In this document: positions 38,947 to 53,900 of the stretch, one piece after another | How positions within the stretch are numbered: the stretch's first letter is position 1 | Layout of the letters: each line of letters opens with the position of its first letter | Assembly (NCBI GenBank): GCA_002633005.1 | Contig: NMRA01000108.1 | Span: 887,855-951,854 of the forward strand | Direction of reading: 5' to 3' | Length of the DNA stretch: 64,000 nucleotides | From: Phoronis australis | Lineage: Eukaryota > Phoronida > Phoronidae | The notes under the pieces: model-generated | Databases searched by the model: none | Seen by the model: only the letters and a program-made list of their open reading frames with translations | Told to the model about the DNA's origin: nothing | Translations under genes and position numbers: made by a program

Positions 38947-41900
38947 CTGAAGGACTAAGGATTGTAACAAGTACTCCATTGTTGTATGGCATGTACTAAA
39001 CATTACTAATTGGGGGATCTCAGGAATTCCTGGGTGGCCAACCACCCCTCAACACTTAAGAACCATCGGAAACAATAGCATGACACCACCACTTTTTGTA
39101 CTAGACCACACATCACTTTTTAAATCTGGGATTCACCTATGTTCAGAATTCAGAATCCATATGGGTGAAGAGAAAAGAACACTTTTGACAATTTAACCCA
39201 ATTAAATAATTGTGGAAGGAAATTTGCAAGAAATATACAAAGATGATTATTATTTTTAACACTGTAGGAGTTCCAGGTCATTACAATTTATACATTACTC
39301 ACTGTGTCCACTTCACACCTAACTCCACCAAATGCACTTGGTAAATCGACAAACAGACTCGAAATATTTCAATACAAGGTAGCAACAACTCGCATTTACA
39401 CAGACCTATTAGATTTCTAGTACTATAAGGTGACAAAATGTTTGCAAAGTAATTCAGTGATGACAAGTAAACACAACAAATCTGTAATCAAGAGAACAAA
39501 TTTCCACTTGGAAAACCAGCACATTAGGTCGCCATTTGTAATTCAAATTCTTGGGAAAATGATGAATGGCCACACATCAGAATGTCATGTCTGGAGATTA
39601 TCACAGAATGAGGTCACAACAGACTGTTTAGCAAAATTAACCTGCATCAGAAAAGCCAGACAAAGTTTCTCCAATGTCACTACATTAGTAAACAAAACAT
39701 CACCACTATAAACAAGCCGAGGAGTTAACTTCTCCAACATTACCAAGGACATGTGTGGAAAGGATACAAACTTCTTTAAATCTAAATTCAATTGCTGCCA
39801 TCCAGCCCTACTAAGATAACAATATATCAAATTAATTAGAATACTAGACATCTGTAAATGACACGATGCATCTTTAATAACCAACAATCAGTCAGTTATT
39901 ACTTACAAGTAAACCTGACCAGTGTATGGAAAATATCACCAATTTCTGATAAAAATAATTACCTTTTTCACTTTCACAATATCTTCTAATATTTTTGAAT
40001 GGTCAAAATTTTTAAAAATACGGTATTGTCTGGTCGTAGCTGAGAAGGAGGCAGTGTGGCCTAGTGGGATCAGTGTCTGCTTCCTTTACTGTGAGTTTGA
40101 GTCCCACTGAGGACACTGATGAACCCTTGAGTCACCAGACCAGGTCCCTAATTCCTGGCTTTAATTTTAACTAAATGTTAATAAAGCATGAAAATGGTTT
40201 CAAGTGATCAGTGTAATGGGCCCACATGCGCGGCCTGCGCATGTCTGGTACAACATGAACCAGACCGCCTGCAAGTATTTTTTTATGATTATAATATGGT
40301 ATAGAATTTAAAGATGAAAAACCATTAATGTTATGAGACATATCTTTAAGGACAATATGAGAAAACGACAAATTTTACTGAATGGCAAATAATGTTCCAT
40401 ATAGGAATGCTGACCAAGTGTCATAGCTGGTAATAATTCTTCGGTAACTACATACATAACAAGAATTTCCAAAACTGCTATTTTTCAATTCCCAAACACT
40501 GTCTACAAATAATTAAAAATCTTATTCAATGTTATTTTATTCAGGACAAGTCGTCCCATTAAAGTAAAATTTTAATAATTTATATTTTTTGAAAAAATAA
40601 ACAAAATCCAATTTCTCTGTTCAAGGCATTGCATGGCACATAAGCGCAGAATTACAATAAGCCACCTACCAATCTTGATGAAGAAAATATTCCAAAAGGT
40701 AGCTACCTGCTAAAAACTTTGTGATCAGATACTACAGAATTCAAGAATCAAAAAAAATATTTCAAATCTCATCAAAACACCATCACTGTTTGCTGTAATG
40801 TCAAGGCATCACCAAACGAACTTTTATGGGGTGACCCTGTAAGCCTATAATCTGTTTGATAACTAAGCTCTAATTATTTAGCCACAAGATCTTATTGACT
40901 AGTTATCTTCTACTGAGGTTAAATACACAATGAAATAAGCCTGCATGAACAAAAAATGCTTCAGGGCTATTCCAAGGTTGAGGTAATCATTGATGAGTAA
41001 ATATTTTGAAACAGATAACAACAAGTGTTGTGCCCTGGTAAATAAATATGTCCAAACGGGCAAATTATCACATTATCACCTTATCAAGTTAAATGTATTT
41101 GAATAGCCACCTCACCATGCTTAAATTCTTTTCGACAAAAGGTATGCCAGTGAGTTTCAACAAATTTTCAACAAAATGTATATAGGTACCTCAAGACAAC
41201 CAAGAAAACAGTCAAATATCAAATCTAGTAAATGCTTTTGTCTACACCCTCCCATTTTTGTTGGAGTTGTTCTACCCTGTTAAGTATGGCTAGTGTCAGA
41301 AAGGCATAGTACCCTATGTATGAAGACCCAAATACAGCACTAAAACTTACTATTTCCAACTTACAGACAAAATAGAACTGCAGTGATGGAGATTCACTCC
41401 AAGTTCCATCCTGAAAAGTTCAGTTCAAGTGGAAATAACTTACTCCTCCAACCAAAGTTAAAAATACCAATTTAGAAACTGTTTAATAACATGCAGTAAT
41501 TTTTCACTTGAGAATAAATAAACAGCTAGGTCAGCATTGCATTTGGAGATTCAATTACTCAAACTTTACAAACACAGTAGCACATTCCTCCTTACTACTG
41601 TGCTACAAACCACGATCACAGAAACGTGAAAAAGTGCCCTACCTGATCAAATAAGCCCTTAGAACACCGAGTAAACTATCCTCAATTAAAAGAAGTGAAA
41701 CGGTTCCGCATGTTTTCCATGATTCACACACGCTTCCGCTATGATTCCTACACTCGACACATCTGAACATTAACTCCCACTGATTCAAGAATGAAAGCGA
41801 TACTTTTTGCACAGGTCCATAATACATCCCAGCTCCATGACCTCAGCACAAGCTATGTGTACGACACCTACACCTGTCAGTCAGGCACAGCTTGTCAATT

Positions 41901-44900
41901 ACCCAATCCTACCATCCTCCCATCTGGCAACTGGGACAATCAGGAAGCTGCAGGCAGGCACTCAGTTGAACCTGAACATATAAACAGTAACAGCTGAGCT
42001 AGCACAACTCTGAAAACTGTGGTGGCATGGACGCCAGTGGCAAAGTGGACTAAAACACCAAGCAGCAGCCAGGGACATACAATGCGGTACAAGACTTCAA
42101 AACGACTTTCCACGCAAGAAACAAGACCGAAAATGTTCTCCCACATTTTAGAAGCGTGCAGGACTTCAAACCGAGATACTTAACACAACACAAGACTTAA
42201 AATGTTCTCCTCAGATTCCCAATGTATGCATACAGGACTTGAAAATGTACCTCTCGATGGTACAAAAATTGAAAATGTTTTTCCCTGGACTCTCGATGCC
42301 TTGGTCAGGATGCCTGCCGATGATGCAACTTTTACTTTTATCCTCAATAAATAGTGTTTAGGCAGCATACAATGGTTCAAAATAAGAGACCCATCAGTGG
42401 CCCTTAGCATACCTAATGGTAGACGTACCTGTTTGACAGATAAAGCCAGAGAGGGGTAAACCTGGGGTCATGGCATGCACTTAATCAGACAGAAGTTACC
42501 GTACATCAAGATGGGTCCTTGCACATGCCAATCACACTTGCTGTTTCTCACTTTCAGAAACCGGCACACTTACCGAAAGCCTGCCTTATCAGTGAACATC
42601 AAAATTCCATGCTCAGGAAATTCTTAAAGAACAATTTATTTGATTAATTTGTAACATTATACCAACTTCCTTCAAGGCAGACGCAATTTTTAAATTTTTT
42701 GCCTGGAGCAGGCAATCAAGTCTTCAATACCAAAACAGTAAAGCCATGACATGCGAAATTATCAATCAGTACTTTCCGAACAGAAACTAATCATGTGATC
42801 CATATGCATCTCCTGAAAAGTGTAGGAGTCGTCCACGAAAGACCATGGAACCATGAAAATCAAGAAGAACGTGGATGCAAGAAAATTAAGAAGAAGCCAA
42901 AGTTCAGAAAAATTCAGTCAACTCATAAAATGTCAATAATATGCACTACAGCATGTTCTAATCATAATTGAAAGTTTAGTTGGAGTGCCCCAAAAAATTT
43001 GCCCTACAGTGGTTTACAGGATGAGATATATCTCTATGTTTTTTCTAACCAATTAGGTCCACTGTGTTTATTTCCTTTAAACAATCCATGTTCGCCAGCT
43101 AATAAGCAATTTGTATGTAACTTTACAGATATCGATTTTCAGACACTTAAAACAGCAAAAACAATTCCTAAAATATTTACTCATATAATGTACTTGAAGA
43201 GCATAAAACGTTCACTCAGGGACAGTGCTGAGAAGGTGCTGCAATTTGCAGGTTTCTTCAAAATTAGAACACAATATGGCGGGAACAATAAAATTTCATA
43301 TTATCAATTGAAAGTTTTCAACAAGAGAAATAAAAAACGATTTTACTTGATTAGTTGAAAATGCTATAATGTAATACAGTGATCATCAACAAACACGTGA
43401 TGAACATTTGAACAATTCGGCACTACAGCGAGGATCTGAACAATGAAAAAACAACAATTTTGGCCATTACTTTCTGTTCAAATATGAAGAAACTTTACGG
43501 CAATCTATTGATTTCACACCAACCAACTGCTGCAGGAATAGCCACTTGAAACAAATTGCTGTGTTGACTTATGAACATACTTGGGAATGATGGAGTGCTT
43601 GTTTGGACAGCAAACTCTTCAGGCTCTAGTGTTTTCTCCAATGTTGAGTAATTAACATATTAATTATCCTAAACATTCTAAGTAGCTTGAGGAGCAACAA
43701 GAGAGTAATGCTAATGTAACCGTGACAACCAAGACATGTCCATCCTTACCTGGCCTGCTTTCCACTGACTCACGAAACTCATGAAAATGCAAGATCACGT
43801 GAGACTTTTTGAGATATCGACATGCATAGCAAGCCTAGCACGTGATAACACTTTTTGTGCTTGTGAAATTCTTGCATTTACGCAAAACAGGCCAGGATTA
43901 AGTCTATAGAGCTCGCACCCTCAAGCTTCGATCACCACGCTAAAATACTGAGCTCCAACCCTCAAATTTTGATCCACCACCCTCAAATTTTGATCCACCA
44001 CCCTCAAATTTTGATCCACCACCCTCAAATTTTGATCCACCACCCTCAAATTTTGACCATCATGCTCAAGCCTGAATGTTTCTCAATCATTCAGCCCAAC
44101 CAACTTACCACTGATACAATCCCTTCTGCGTGATAAAATCAAAGTGGCGATAAACCTGCCTATACCACCACAAAAAGTGAATTTAGACCACATACTGTTG
44201 TGACATTGGTCTCACACTGGTCATTAATCTAACTCCATGTGATTTCAGGAATTCGAAAGAAATAACAATATCGTTATTGCTCTGGACCAGGCTCTTCGCT
44301 GAGCATGGTCTTAAAGGAATAACGAGTTCTTTGAAAACCGGCGAATCACTTCGCACCAAGTAGTGAACAATTTGAGACCAATTTTTAGCAGCAACTGGTC
44401 AAAATCAAAAAGTAATCAATACTTGGACGGAGCACGGACTTATAGCAGCTTCAATATCAAAATCCATCAAAAATTATGAGCTTGAGATGCAAATATCCCG
44501 CATCCATGAACTAAACCTAGAATACAGCAATAGAAAAAAGTTACCTCGTTACTTACTGAAGTATGAGCCAGACAATAAAATGACAATGACTCAGGTGACA
44601 AAGTGTTTGAACCTCAAAGGTATCACCTTCACAAACTGATCTACAAGGAGGTGTACAGGTGAATTGATATTTTATACAACCACCAGACGCATCACACACG
44701 CGTATAGGTAATCAATACGATGAAGTGAAAAGGTAGCGGTTCCTAAATATGAACAGACTATTACTCCGATCATAAATATTGATGTATATTATCCAAGTTC
44801 CGTAGACCGTAACATTAATAATCCATCAATACCGAAGTGCGGCTGTGCCTGAAATCATTAAATGGCCAACATTTCTTTTGTCCTACATGTTATGTCAGCT

Positions 44901-47900
44901 CTACGGTCATTAATTAGATAACAGATGGCAAGTGAGAGCCATTTAACTTTTAATTGACAGATCCTTAGAAAAAAACCCTGACAGAATCTCTTTGTACTGT
45001 TGAAAGATCAGTCTAGTATTTGAGGGTCCTCTTGGAAAGCAGTGCTGTCACTGAAGAGGCCACCCACATTTTAAATATCAAAATAAATAAAATAAAATAA
45101 AAATGAAACAGAGCTTCACTTACAGACAAAAAAATTTGTGAAAACTTCAACACACACTAGATTGAAGAACAACTTTCTCAGTGGGTCTAGTTGTTTATAG
45201 TTTGCAAGCTGGATCTAGTTGTTAGTATTCTAGTAGTATTGAATTTTTAATTTTCTATTACCTAGTTGCTAGTTTTCTTATACGGTCTAGCTAATAGAAT
45301 TCTAGTTGTGAGCCTAAATTAGTTTTCTAGTTTGGATTTAGAAGTTACTATTTTATTTGGATCTAGTTAATAGTTTTCTAGTTATGTCTAGTTATGTTTA
45401 GTTATGTCTTGTTACTAAATTTCTGGATGAGTGGGGTCCAGTTATTAGTTTTCAAGTCACGTTAAGTTCATTTAAGTTCTCCAGGTGAGTCCAATTGCTA
45501 GTTTTCTCATTCCTCAATCCCACTGCTAGAGCCAATACACAGCAACAGACATAAGTGCCGTTTACACTTAAAAGTTGACATGGATCAGCTGACAGGGAAC
45601 AAGTTGTTCCAGTGAGTAAACGGACTGACACCGTGGTGACAAATTTTTGCCACCCGTTTTTGAGGTAGAGTAATTTGCGCCCGAACATCTTGAGCCGTGT
45701 CAATTATAAGTCTAAACGCGAAACTAGAGCAAGGCAGAAAGGATCATCTCTACTGCGCTTATGCAATGACCTACCTACGGGTTCTTTGTCTCTGCAACTC
45801 TCGTCATTTGTAAAGGCCAATGGTTCTCTTTCAAATAAGGCCAAAAAAGTACATTTGTTTCTGGTCTCTTCCTCCCACTCATTTTGAAAGCTGCGCTGAC
45901 AGACTAAAAAAATGCCCATCCACACCAATTTCAAGGTCAGTGTTTTTTGAAAACCTGCTCATAGGTACGTAAGCAAGTTTACAGCCAGTTTGCATCCGAG
46001 TGGCCATTTTCCATGATTTTATCAACTGCCAAATTTATTTCACACTCTGTTGACACAAAACCCAGTGTTCGATACGATGAATGCCAAAATCGTAAATGAC
46101 TCAATCTTCAAAATCAAGGCTATTCAATATCAGCTTCCATTTTGATGTCCAAAACTTTAAACTGTCCCAAACTGGAGAATTTTTATTGCATCTCAGTAAG
46201 ACACCGCTTCCATGCAAGGAACTTCTGCACCAGTGTCAGTGTACACAACAGACATCCAGTACAGGGAACCTGTGAGATATCAGGTCAGATAATAGTTTCT
46301 CATTACATAAGTTTCTACAATACAGGCCTACTAAACCTTTTTAACCCAAACAGCAGCCTGAGGACACAGCTTGCTGACATGTACCACTAAATGAACCTGC
46401 AAGAAATGTTTGCCTTTCTACAGTTAGGAATTTTAATAGAGACAGCATTTCTAGACTGTCTAGTACACATTGCTGATATTTTAGCCCAAGAATTTAAACA
46501 AGCTTGGCAGGAAAAACCTGTCAATCAAAACCACCTAGGCTGTACACCAACGGCCATTGCACATACACAGTTTAACAGCATCGGAACAAATCATCTCGGG
46601 ATTTTCTAAAATATCCCCTGTAACTAATACGCTCATGTGTAGCATGGACCAAACCTATCTAACACCTCTCCCAACTAGTCAACTAACCTGTGCCCATGCA
46701 ACAAAAATATTTGAAATAATCTCTAAATCATACTAGAGCCTAGATAAATGTGTGTACAAACAGTGGGGTTTAATGACTCGCTAATCCCACTCACTATGAT
46801 AAGGAATCAAAAAAGCGTTTCCAAACACTCCACAGGAAGACTGAATTCCTGCTGAGACACGGCAGGTGTCCAAGAAAATACATGGTGCAAAAACCAAAAT
46901 GGGCATCAAATTATGACAACAGGTCTGGCAATAGACTGACATAAATGTAATGGGGGAATATATATGAGGAAAACCTAACACCGGTACCACTGCCCCGTTA
47001 TAGCAATGAAAAAGTGAAGACACAGGGGCTTGGTACCCTGGATCTCCCTCTAGATGCCTGCTAAGTTGACAGACAATAGTTGGATAACGTGCCCACATTT
47101 TGAGAACCAGTTTGATGCCCGTTTCTCAGTGGAGAAAACTGGTTCTCAAAATACGGGCACTCAAAAGACAGAAAGAACAAAATGTACAAAAATATGGTCT
47201 TATAACGTAAACCTTGAGTTGACAGAAGCTGATATATTGTCTGAACATGTCTGTAGTGAAGCTAAGATCAGGATTGTGAAAGCCAAGATTGAAACGCCTA
47301 CAATGCACGCACTATCTTCTTCCATATGTCAACTAATCCAAATCAAAATGAACAAATCTTATCCTGCAAGCTGCTGGGTAGCGTTCCGTAGACAAAGTTC
47401 GTTGCAAGAAAACTGAGATCACACAAGACCACACAAAACCACGCAAGTGAACGGCGAGCTTTTCCCAAGTACGGTCCAGATGTTACTAGCGTAACCTGGA
47501 TTTTACAATGAGGTTGGAATGTTGAATGCTGGGATAGAAATCCACTTTTCCGTTCCGTACAAGCGAAGATCTCTTACAGCAAGTGCAAAGCTAATACCTG
47601 GGGTCTACAGAATGCAGCCACGTACTGCGCACTGCAACTTCTACCACGACCGTACTAAAAGGGAACACGTTGAAATTTAGACCTCACTCAGTCCCCCATT
47701 CTTCATACTTACGAGGTTATACTTTCGAGTATTCCATACTAATTCACAAGTGTCCATGAACCACAATGGTGTCCTTGCAATTTACCTCACAATCACTGTC
47801 TCTAGAGCTTTAGGCAGTCACACAGTTTAGCTTTCACAAGGGATGTCCCCAGAAACCAGCTGTAATACCTTGTGCTAGGTCAGGTATTATCTCGTTAGTA

Positions 47901-50900
47901 CCTCCTTCACAGGTGATAAGGGTATAGTAGAGGCCTCTTACAACCGAGACCACTTGTAACTGACCAATGGGTCCATAGGTAGTTATTATCGCTGAATACC
48001 TGACCACTGGCATTCATTGCATGACAAGTAGCCGACCTGGCAAGGTTAACGCTCAGTGCCAACATAGCTGTGGCTTTGTCAATATTCTGTTAGGACACTT
48101 ACATTCAAGGTGTCAAGCAAGGCTCGCTTTTACCTGTTTTGAATTTGTTTTAAGTCTGTGTTACACCTTATAAGTTAACACCCATCTGGTTGAGATTCAG
48201 GATATATTACCAATTACTAAACATGGCTGAGATTCAGGAGAAAATGTGAATTTTTCTCTAATGCATTTTGCTCTGACTGCGAACATTTAACACTTTAAAC
48301 AAAATGGATATAGAATACTAATGAGCAGAAAAACAGTATTGGGTGTTTTAAACAATTACCTAATTGAACAACTGATGTGAATAGGTGGTGCATTAAAGTT
48401 CGAAGTTTTCACTTCTGTGAGGCAATCTCTGAAACTACCGTACTTACCCAAACAAATTTGAATGGGAACCTGCGATGTACACAAAACTAACAACAAAACA
48501 CCTGAGGCACAAATCAAGACTTCAGGGACTCTGTTTCACTAAATGCCTTATACCAACTTGTTGTTCGTACGTCTGATTTTTAACAGTAAGAGATACCTGT
48601 TTAAATATCACTTCTGAAGTTGAAAGTTCAGAAAAAAAACTTTTGTTTTTAGTGATACATTAACTTAATTTTACTGAATAATCACGCACTTTAGAAAGCG
48701 TGAAGTTACGACTGTTTAGTGAAACAGTAGCCAGGCACATTGTTTTCATCATTTGAGTGCGAAACAAACAGTGAAGATGGATGATTCAACACAAGAGATG
48801 ATTCGAAATTCAAAACGAAAATGAAAACCACCCTCTCTTGTGGCAAATTCTACACCATGCAAGACTGGCGGTAGTATCTACCATTTGAACTCGACTGTAC
48901 CCAGCATCAGTACTCCACTCTGTAGTAGACATGTCTCAAAAGCTTGGCTGACCAAGTGATTGTGTGACCAATTACACTTCACTGAGGACTCCTCTACAAA
49001 ATGATTATTGTCCACAGGTAATACATACCTGGCAGGTAGTAATTCACACCTGAATAGTCGTTGTTACATAACCTGGGCCAGTGCCATGACTCTGTGGAAT
49101 TTAACAACAGGCAATGGGACTAGCTTTTGTGGGCCATCTTTTGTGAGAATGGCTCTGTCAAAATATGACAGCTCTAAGTCAGATCTCTGATTGCAGTTGA
49201 GATTCTACAGTTTACAAGGTGAGACAACAGGTAACATGTAGGAAGGTGATTACAACACCTGGACATTCTGGGTTAGTGGGTATCATACAAGTACCCTCCT
49301 GGAATGGGGGTCTCGGTTATGGAGCCCCATTGTTAACGAGATGAGAGCAAGACAAATATAACCTGGACCAAAGGGCAGGAGATGAATTTATTTTGGTGTC
49401 TTCAGTTTCAAGTACAAGCAAACTTCATGCATGAAAAATAGTACAGTCACAAAAATGGCTAAAAATACAGTAGCTGAGGTAGGAAACCACAACAAGTAAC
49501 AGTTGAAAACTACCTGCATAACTTACCTGAAATCAACCACAGGAATCCAAAGGTGGCACTTCAAGCCTATCAGTCCCTCAAATTAATCCAAATATTCCAC
49601 ACTAAATCGCTCTTGTAGTTTAATTAACATGAACAGAATGATACTCTCTGGCTAGTCTTCCGCCGAACGAATGTTTCTCACTGACAATTGTCTGAAAGAA
49701 GAAATGTGTAATAGTTAATAACATCTTTCACATAAAAATAGGACAAAAACAACCATGAACAAAGCAGTGCATGAGTGGCAGCACTAAATCAAGAACCAAC
49801 ATCCACTGCTTCCCATCATAGGGGCCACCAACACACAAACACTGCTTCCCATCATGGGGCCCACCAACACACCAACACTGCTTCCCACATGGGGCCCACT
49901 AACACACCACCATGAAATAACACCTATTAGTGTCACAGAATAAATGCTTCCATGAAATACCTGATCTAGCTTGTTCAAAACAACATGCCCGCTCGCTCGG
50001 AACACCATCAAATCATCCACAGCAAAAATTTGTTGTGTTCCTGACATGTGTATTCCTCCTAGGTCAAAACATTCTGGCACAATTCCATTCATAAAATCTG
50101 GCTCAGGGATCTGACAAGAGATCAAATTCACCCAGTCATTATGCCACTAATTTGTTTACCATGTGTATTGGCCTAGTAATGGGCATACAAAGGGAATCAC
50201 AAGGGGACATTCCACCAACCTGTCAGCCATTAATTCTGTAGAAATAGGTCAATGTTGTCAGGGGTGCATGTCTGGAGAGATTAACATATGCAAAATAAGA
50301 TTTTGGTAGCCAAGGTTTACCCATTTCCAAAGCCAGGAAGGAAACAGGTAACAAAACAAGAATCATCCACCCCTAATGCAACCAAAACCCAATTCATTGG
50401 AGATAGGGATACGGGATTTTGTCTGGTGGGTGACAAGCAACAAACATAGGGTGAAGTGTTTTCGCTACATGTATTCAAAAATCGTCCTGTACTATGTTTG
50501 AAATATTTTGCACCGTATTTATAAATCCTGCGCCATGTTTGAAAAGCTCTGAGCCATATTTAAATTCTTGAGCGATGTTTAAAAAGCCAGATAGTTTTTT
50601 CTGCTTTTAAGCCAAATTATTGAATCTGTGTTCCATTGTGGTACATGTTTCATAAAAATGATAGCGGCAAACCTCGCAAGTGAAAATAATGAGTAACTGC
50701 AGTTGTTTTAAGATATAACATAATCAAAGATTACTACAACAGGAACACCACATACTGTTTACACCTTGTTTGAATTTTTGGGGTGCTTGAAATTCATCGG
50801 TGTCCAGGCACCCTCCATACCCTCTGGATCCACACCAACATTACCCTTGTACAACTTGAGGATGTACTGCCAGTGTTCTCCACAACCCATTTTTACTCTT

Positions 50901-53900
50901 CTCTGTGTCGAGTTTGGCTTTCTTGCGTCGACTTTGAAAGCCTATGCAACAAGTTTGCAGTATTGGTAGATCGGTCATTTCTTAAGCAAATTTGGACATT
51001 TTGGATTTTTGGTGCCAGGTCAGTGATTTTATTCCCAGAGTTAACACAATATGGGCATGGACTTTCGAACATGTACATGAATTTTGTAATTACTGTCGAG
51101 TTTGAATTTTCTGTTGTGGAGACCACTGGTTTCTGAATTAACCGCTAGTGTATTCAGTTAAATTGATCCTTGCTTGCTGTACTGTACATGTCAGGGTTAC
51201 GGTGCCCACCCCAAAATCCCAACAGTTTCACTGCTGAACGCCTATGCTCGGTTTCAGGTGACAAGCGCGAACGTCTCTGTGAACTCCCATCTCACGAGAA
51301 TTTTACACGGCATGTTTGAATAATGAACAGACAGTTCTAACGGCACCTTACCATATTTGGGCGGGAAAATATTCACACTTTACTGGGAGATGCGAAGTGG
51401 TTTTTTTCACTCCTTCGCATTCCAGTATTAACTTTCTTGAAAAAAAATTGTTATAAGCATTCGCAGGAGCAAATAGACTATTCGGTATGAATACCTATTT
51501 CCACTTCTCAAAAATTTCAATTTTAATTAAATATCCACGCTTGGCTTAAGCCCAGATTTGCCCAGTGCGCTTGACTGCAGGAACTGAGCCAGAATTATAG
51601 GCTTGCTGAATATAAACTTCAACATAATTGAAACTAATTATTATCATGTTAAAAATACTAATGCTAACTATACAAAGATAATCGCATTTCCTTGAAGACA
51701 GGAAATCTTGCGGCGAACACTTCATGAAAATTTCTAAGGGCCATTAATACAAAAATAGCTAAAAAATCATTATACACATCTACTACAAGTACCAAAAACA
51801 GACACAGAGATAATTTTGTTCCACAAAATCCTAGTTAAAACCAAGTATAAAAGAGTTCAGTTCCAAGCAAACACAGCACAAGTCACAGGCTACAGCACTA
51901 CAACAAATAACATAGGGTATCTTCACCAAAACAATAGTAAATTTATAGATAACATAAGAGTCTTTTATTCCACGTCTTCACTCACAAATCTGACCACGTG
52001 CAACAAAATTGGTCTTCATTTCCGGCTTTTATAGCTTTTGTGCAGCACTTTCTAACGGTACAGTGAGTAAAGTCTGCTGTTTCTTGACGTCTCTTCACTC
52101 AGAAATCAATAGCTTCCCGCCTAATCCCTGATAATTACCGTGTATTTGCAGGAGAGCTACATATTAACTTGCCACGCATACACAAACTGTCCAAGCATTA
52201 GTTATCATAGCGGTAACTAGTCAACCGCAGACCGCAGACTATGCCTGAACCACAGGTGAGGTAGAGCAAGAATTAAAAGCATGTCGACACGGCTAGCAAA
52301 CAAGAAAGGACTGTCCAATACCTGGGAGGAGTGAATTGACAGGCAGACGGCATCCACGCTTTTAGTTACAGTTTTGTAGTATAATGTATCTAGTAAATTA
52401 TCGCTTGTTGAAATATGCTTGTCACACTTTGTAGTCAAAGTTTTGTAATGAAACAAATTTGTTGAATTATCAATCAAATGAAAACTTATGGCATAGGAAA
52501 CTGAACTGGAATAGTTTCAAAATCATAATGGCGTGAAGTTTTCCTACGTCCCCAGTGTTATTTACAAGCAAAAGTACAAAAACAACACAGAATAATCATT
52601 TGCAATTTTCAAATACAAATACAAATACAAATACAAATACAATGCCTGCAGAAACTGTCAACTGCTTCTAACACGTGACATTTCTCACCGAGCATCAGAA
52701 GTTAATATTAAAACGATAAGAACATATTTATATAAAAAACATTTTGCAACATTGGAATTGTCTAAAAGCAGTTCTCTTAATATATCGTTTGCGGGACACA
52801 AGGAAAAGGGGGGATTTTTAACCCCCTTTGCTTGACATCATGGTACTAACCTGCTGCTGCACAGTGGAGTTCTTTTGATTTTCCAGGTGCAAGGCGATAC
52901 ACCTTAGGTGAGGACGTTCAAGGAAACCTGCAAGTGGCCTTTCCTGTCCCATTTTGTCAAAACTGATTTTAGGGAAGAACATTCTAAAGGTTCATTCACC
53001 ACCTCCACGACAGCACAGCACATTTCTTCTAAAAATACGACCAACCTAACCACCATGAATGCCAGATATGATTCTAACACACAAAAAATGAGTCGAGGAA
53101 TGTTTAAACATTAAAATGCTGAAGAGATCAACTCATAACAGCTGATAGTTCAATCTTGTAAATGTCAGCAGACGGTGGAACGAACGGGATGAATGGCTCA
53201 ATGGATCGACTAACAACACAGAATTATGTTGGAAAACAGAAATACTTGACCATCCAGAAATCACCAGTATTGATAGCAGGTGATGGCGAGCGAGACATGC
53301 TGGTATCACAGAAAATTGCAGGTAACTAGTTTTTATGCCTGTGCCCACATAAATGTTCATCAGATGAGAGGGAAGGGGGAAAGTTAACAAAATGCATCAA
53401 TTTCACCTTCCTCAAACACACTAGGGCTTGCAATAAACAGCACACATCACAGCTGAGAATGACCATCCAGCATAAAAGGATGTAGTAATCACAAATGAAA
53501 AGAACTGAAAAATGTATGAATTTCAAGTTATATCGACTTCTTCCTCAGACCATGGAAACCTTTACTCCCAGAAGTCAGGTTCATGCACAATGACTTCGGA
53601 CTGAGACAGAAATTTGGTCTTAAGTAAGTTCCACTTCACTAGTTGCATTGTCATGTAATTATTAGCGCACTTGGAATAATTTCTACAAATTTTTCTCAGT
53701 ATGTACCAATTGTGGATATATTCTCAGATACTTTCTTCGTTTGCTTAAGTGATTTTACCTATCTTTCAGAAATAGTTTATTTGTCACTGGGCGTAACACC
53801 AAATTTCTTTCTTTTATTTCTCAAGTCACTTTGCATGAAACTGAACCAAGAGGACTGAACGACAGCCCTGAAACAAGAACCGGGATTTTCTGTAGTCAAG

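Larger units (their letters stand above)
41780..49960. other. Large intron of CTC1-like gene, 8.2 kb
   Basis: Holds a MITE (43249-43500), the 21-base tandem array, a degenerate tctagtt-type array and the hairpin element at 47091-47158. Human CTC1 has about 35 residues between the parts encoded by exons r and s, so one exon is probably hidden here. A minus-strand frame ending at a GTAAGG donor near 43748 is a weak candidate. Confidence 0.4.

Noticed and set aside
43748-43781. Minus-strand frame MSFVSQWKAGQ ending at GTAAGG
   Set aside because: Good donor and phase, but no acceptor in frame and an in-frame stop just upstream. No CTC1 resemblance.
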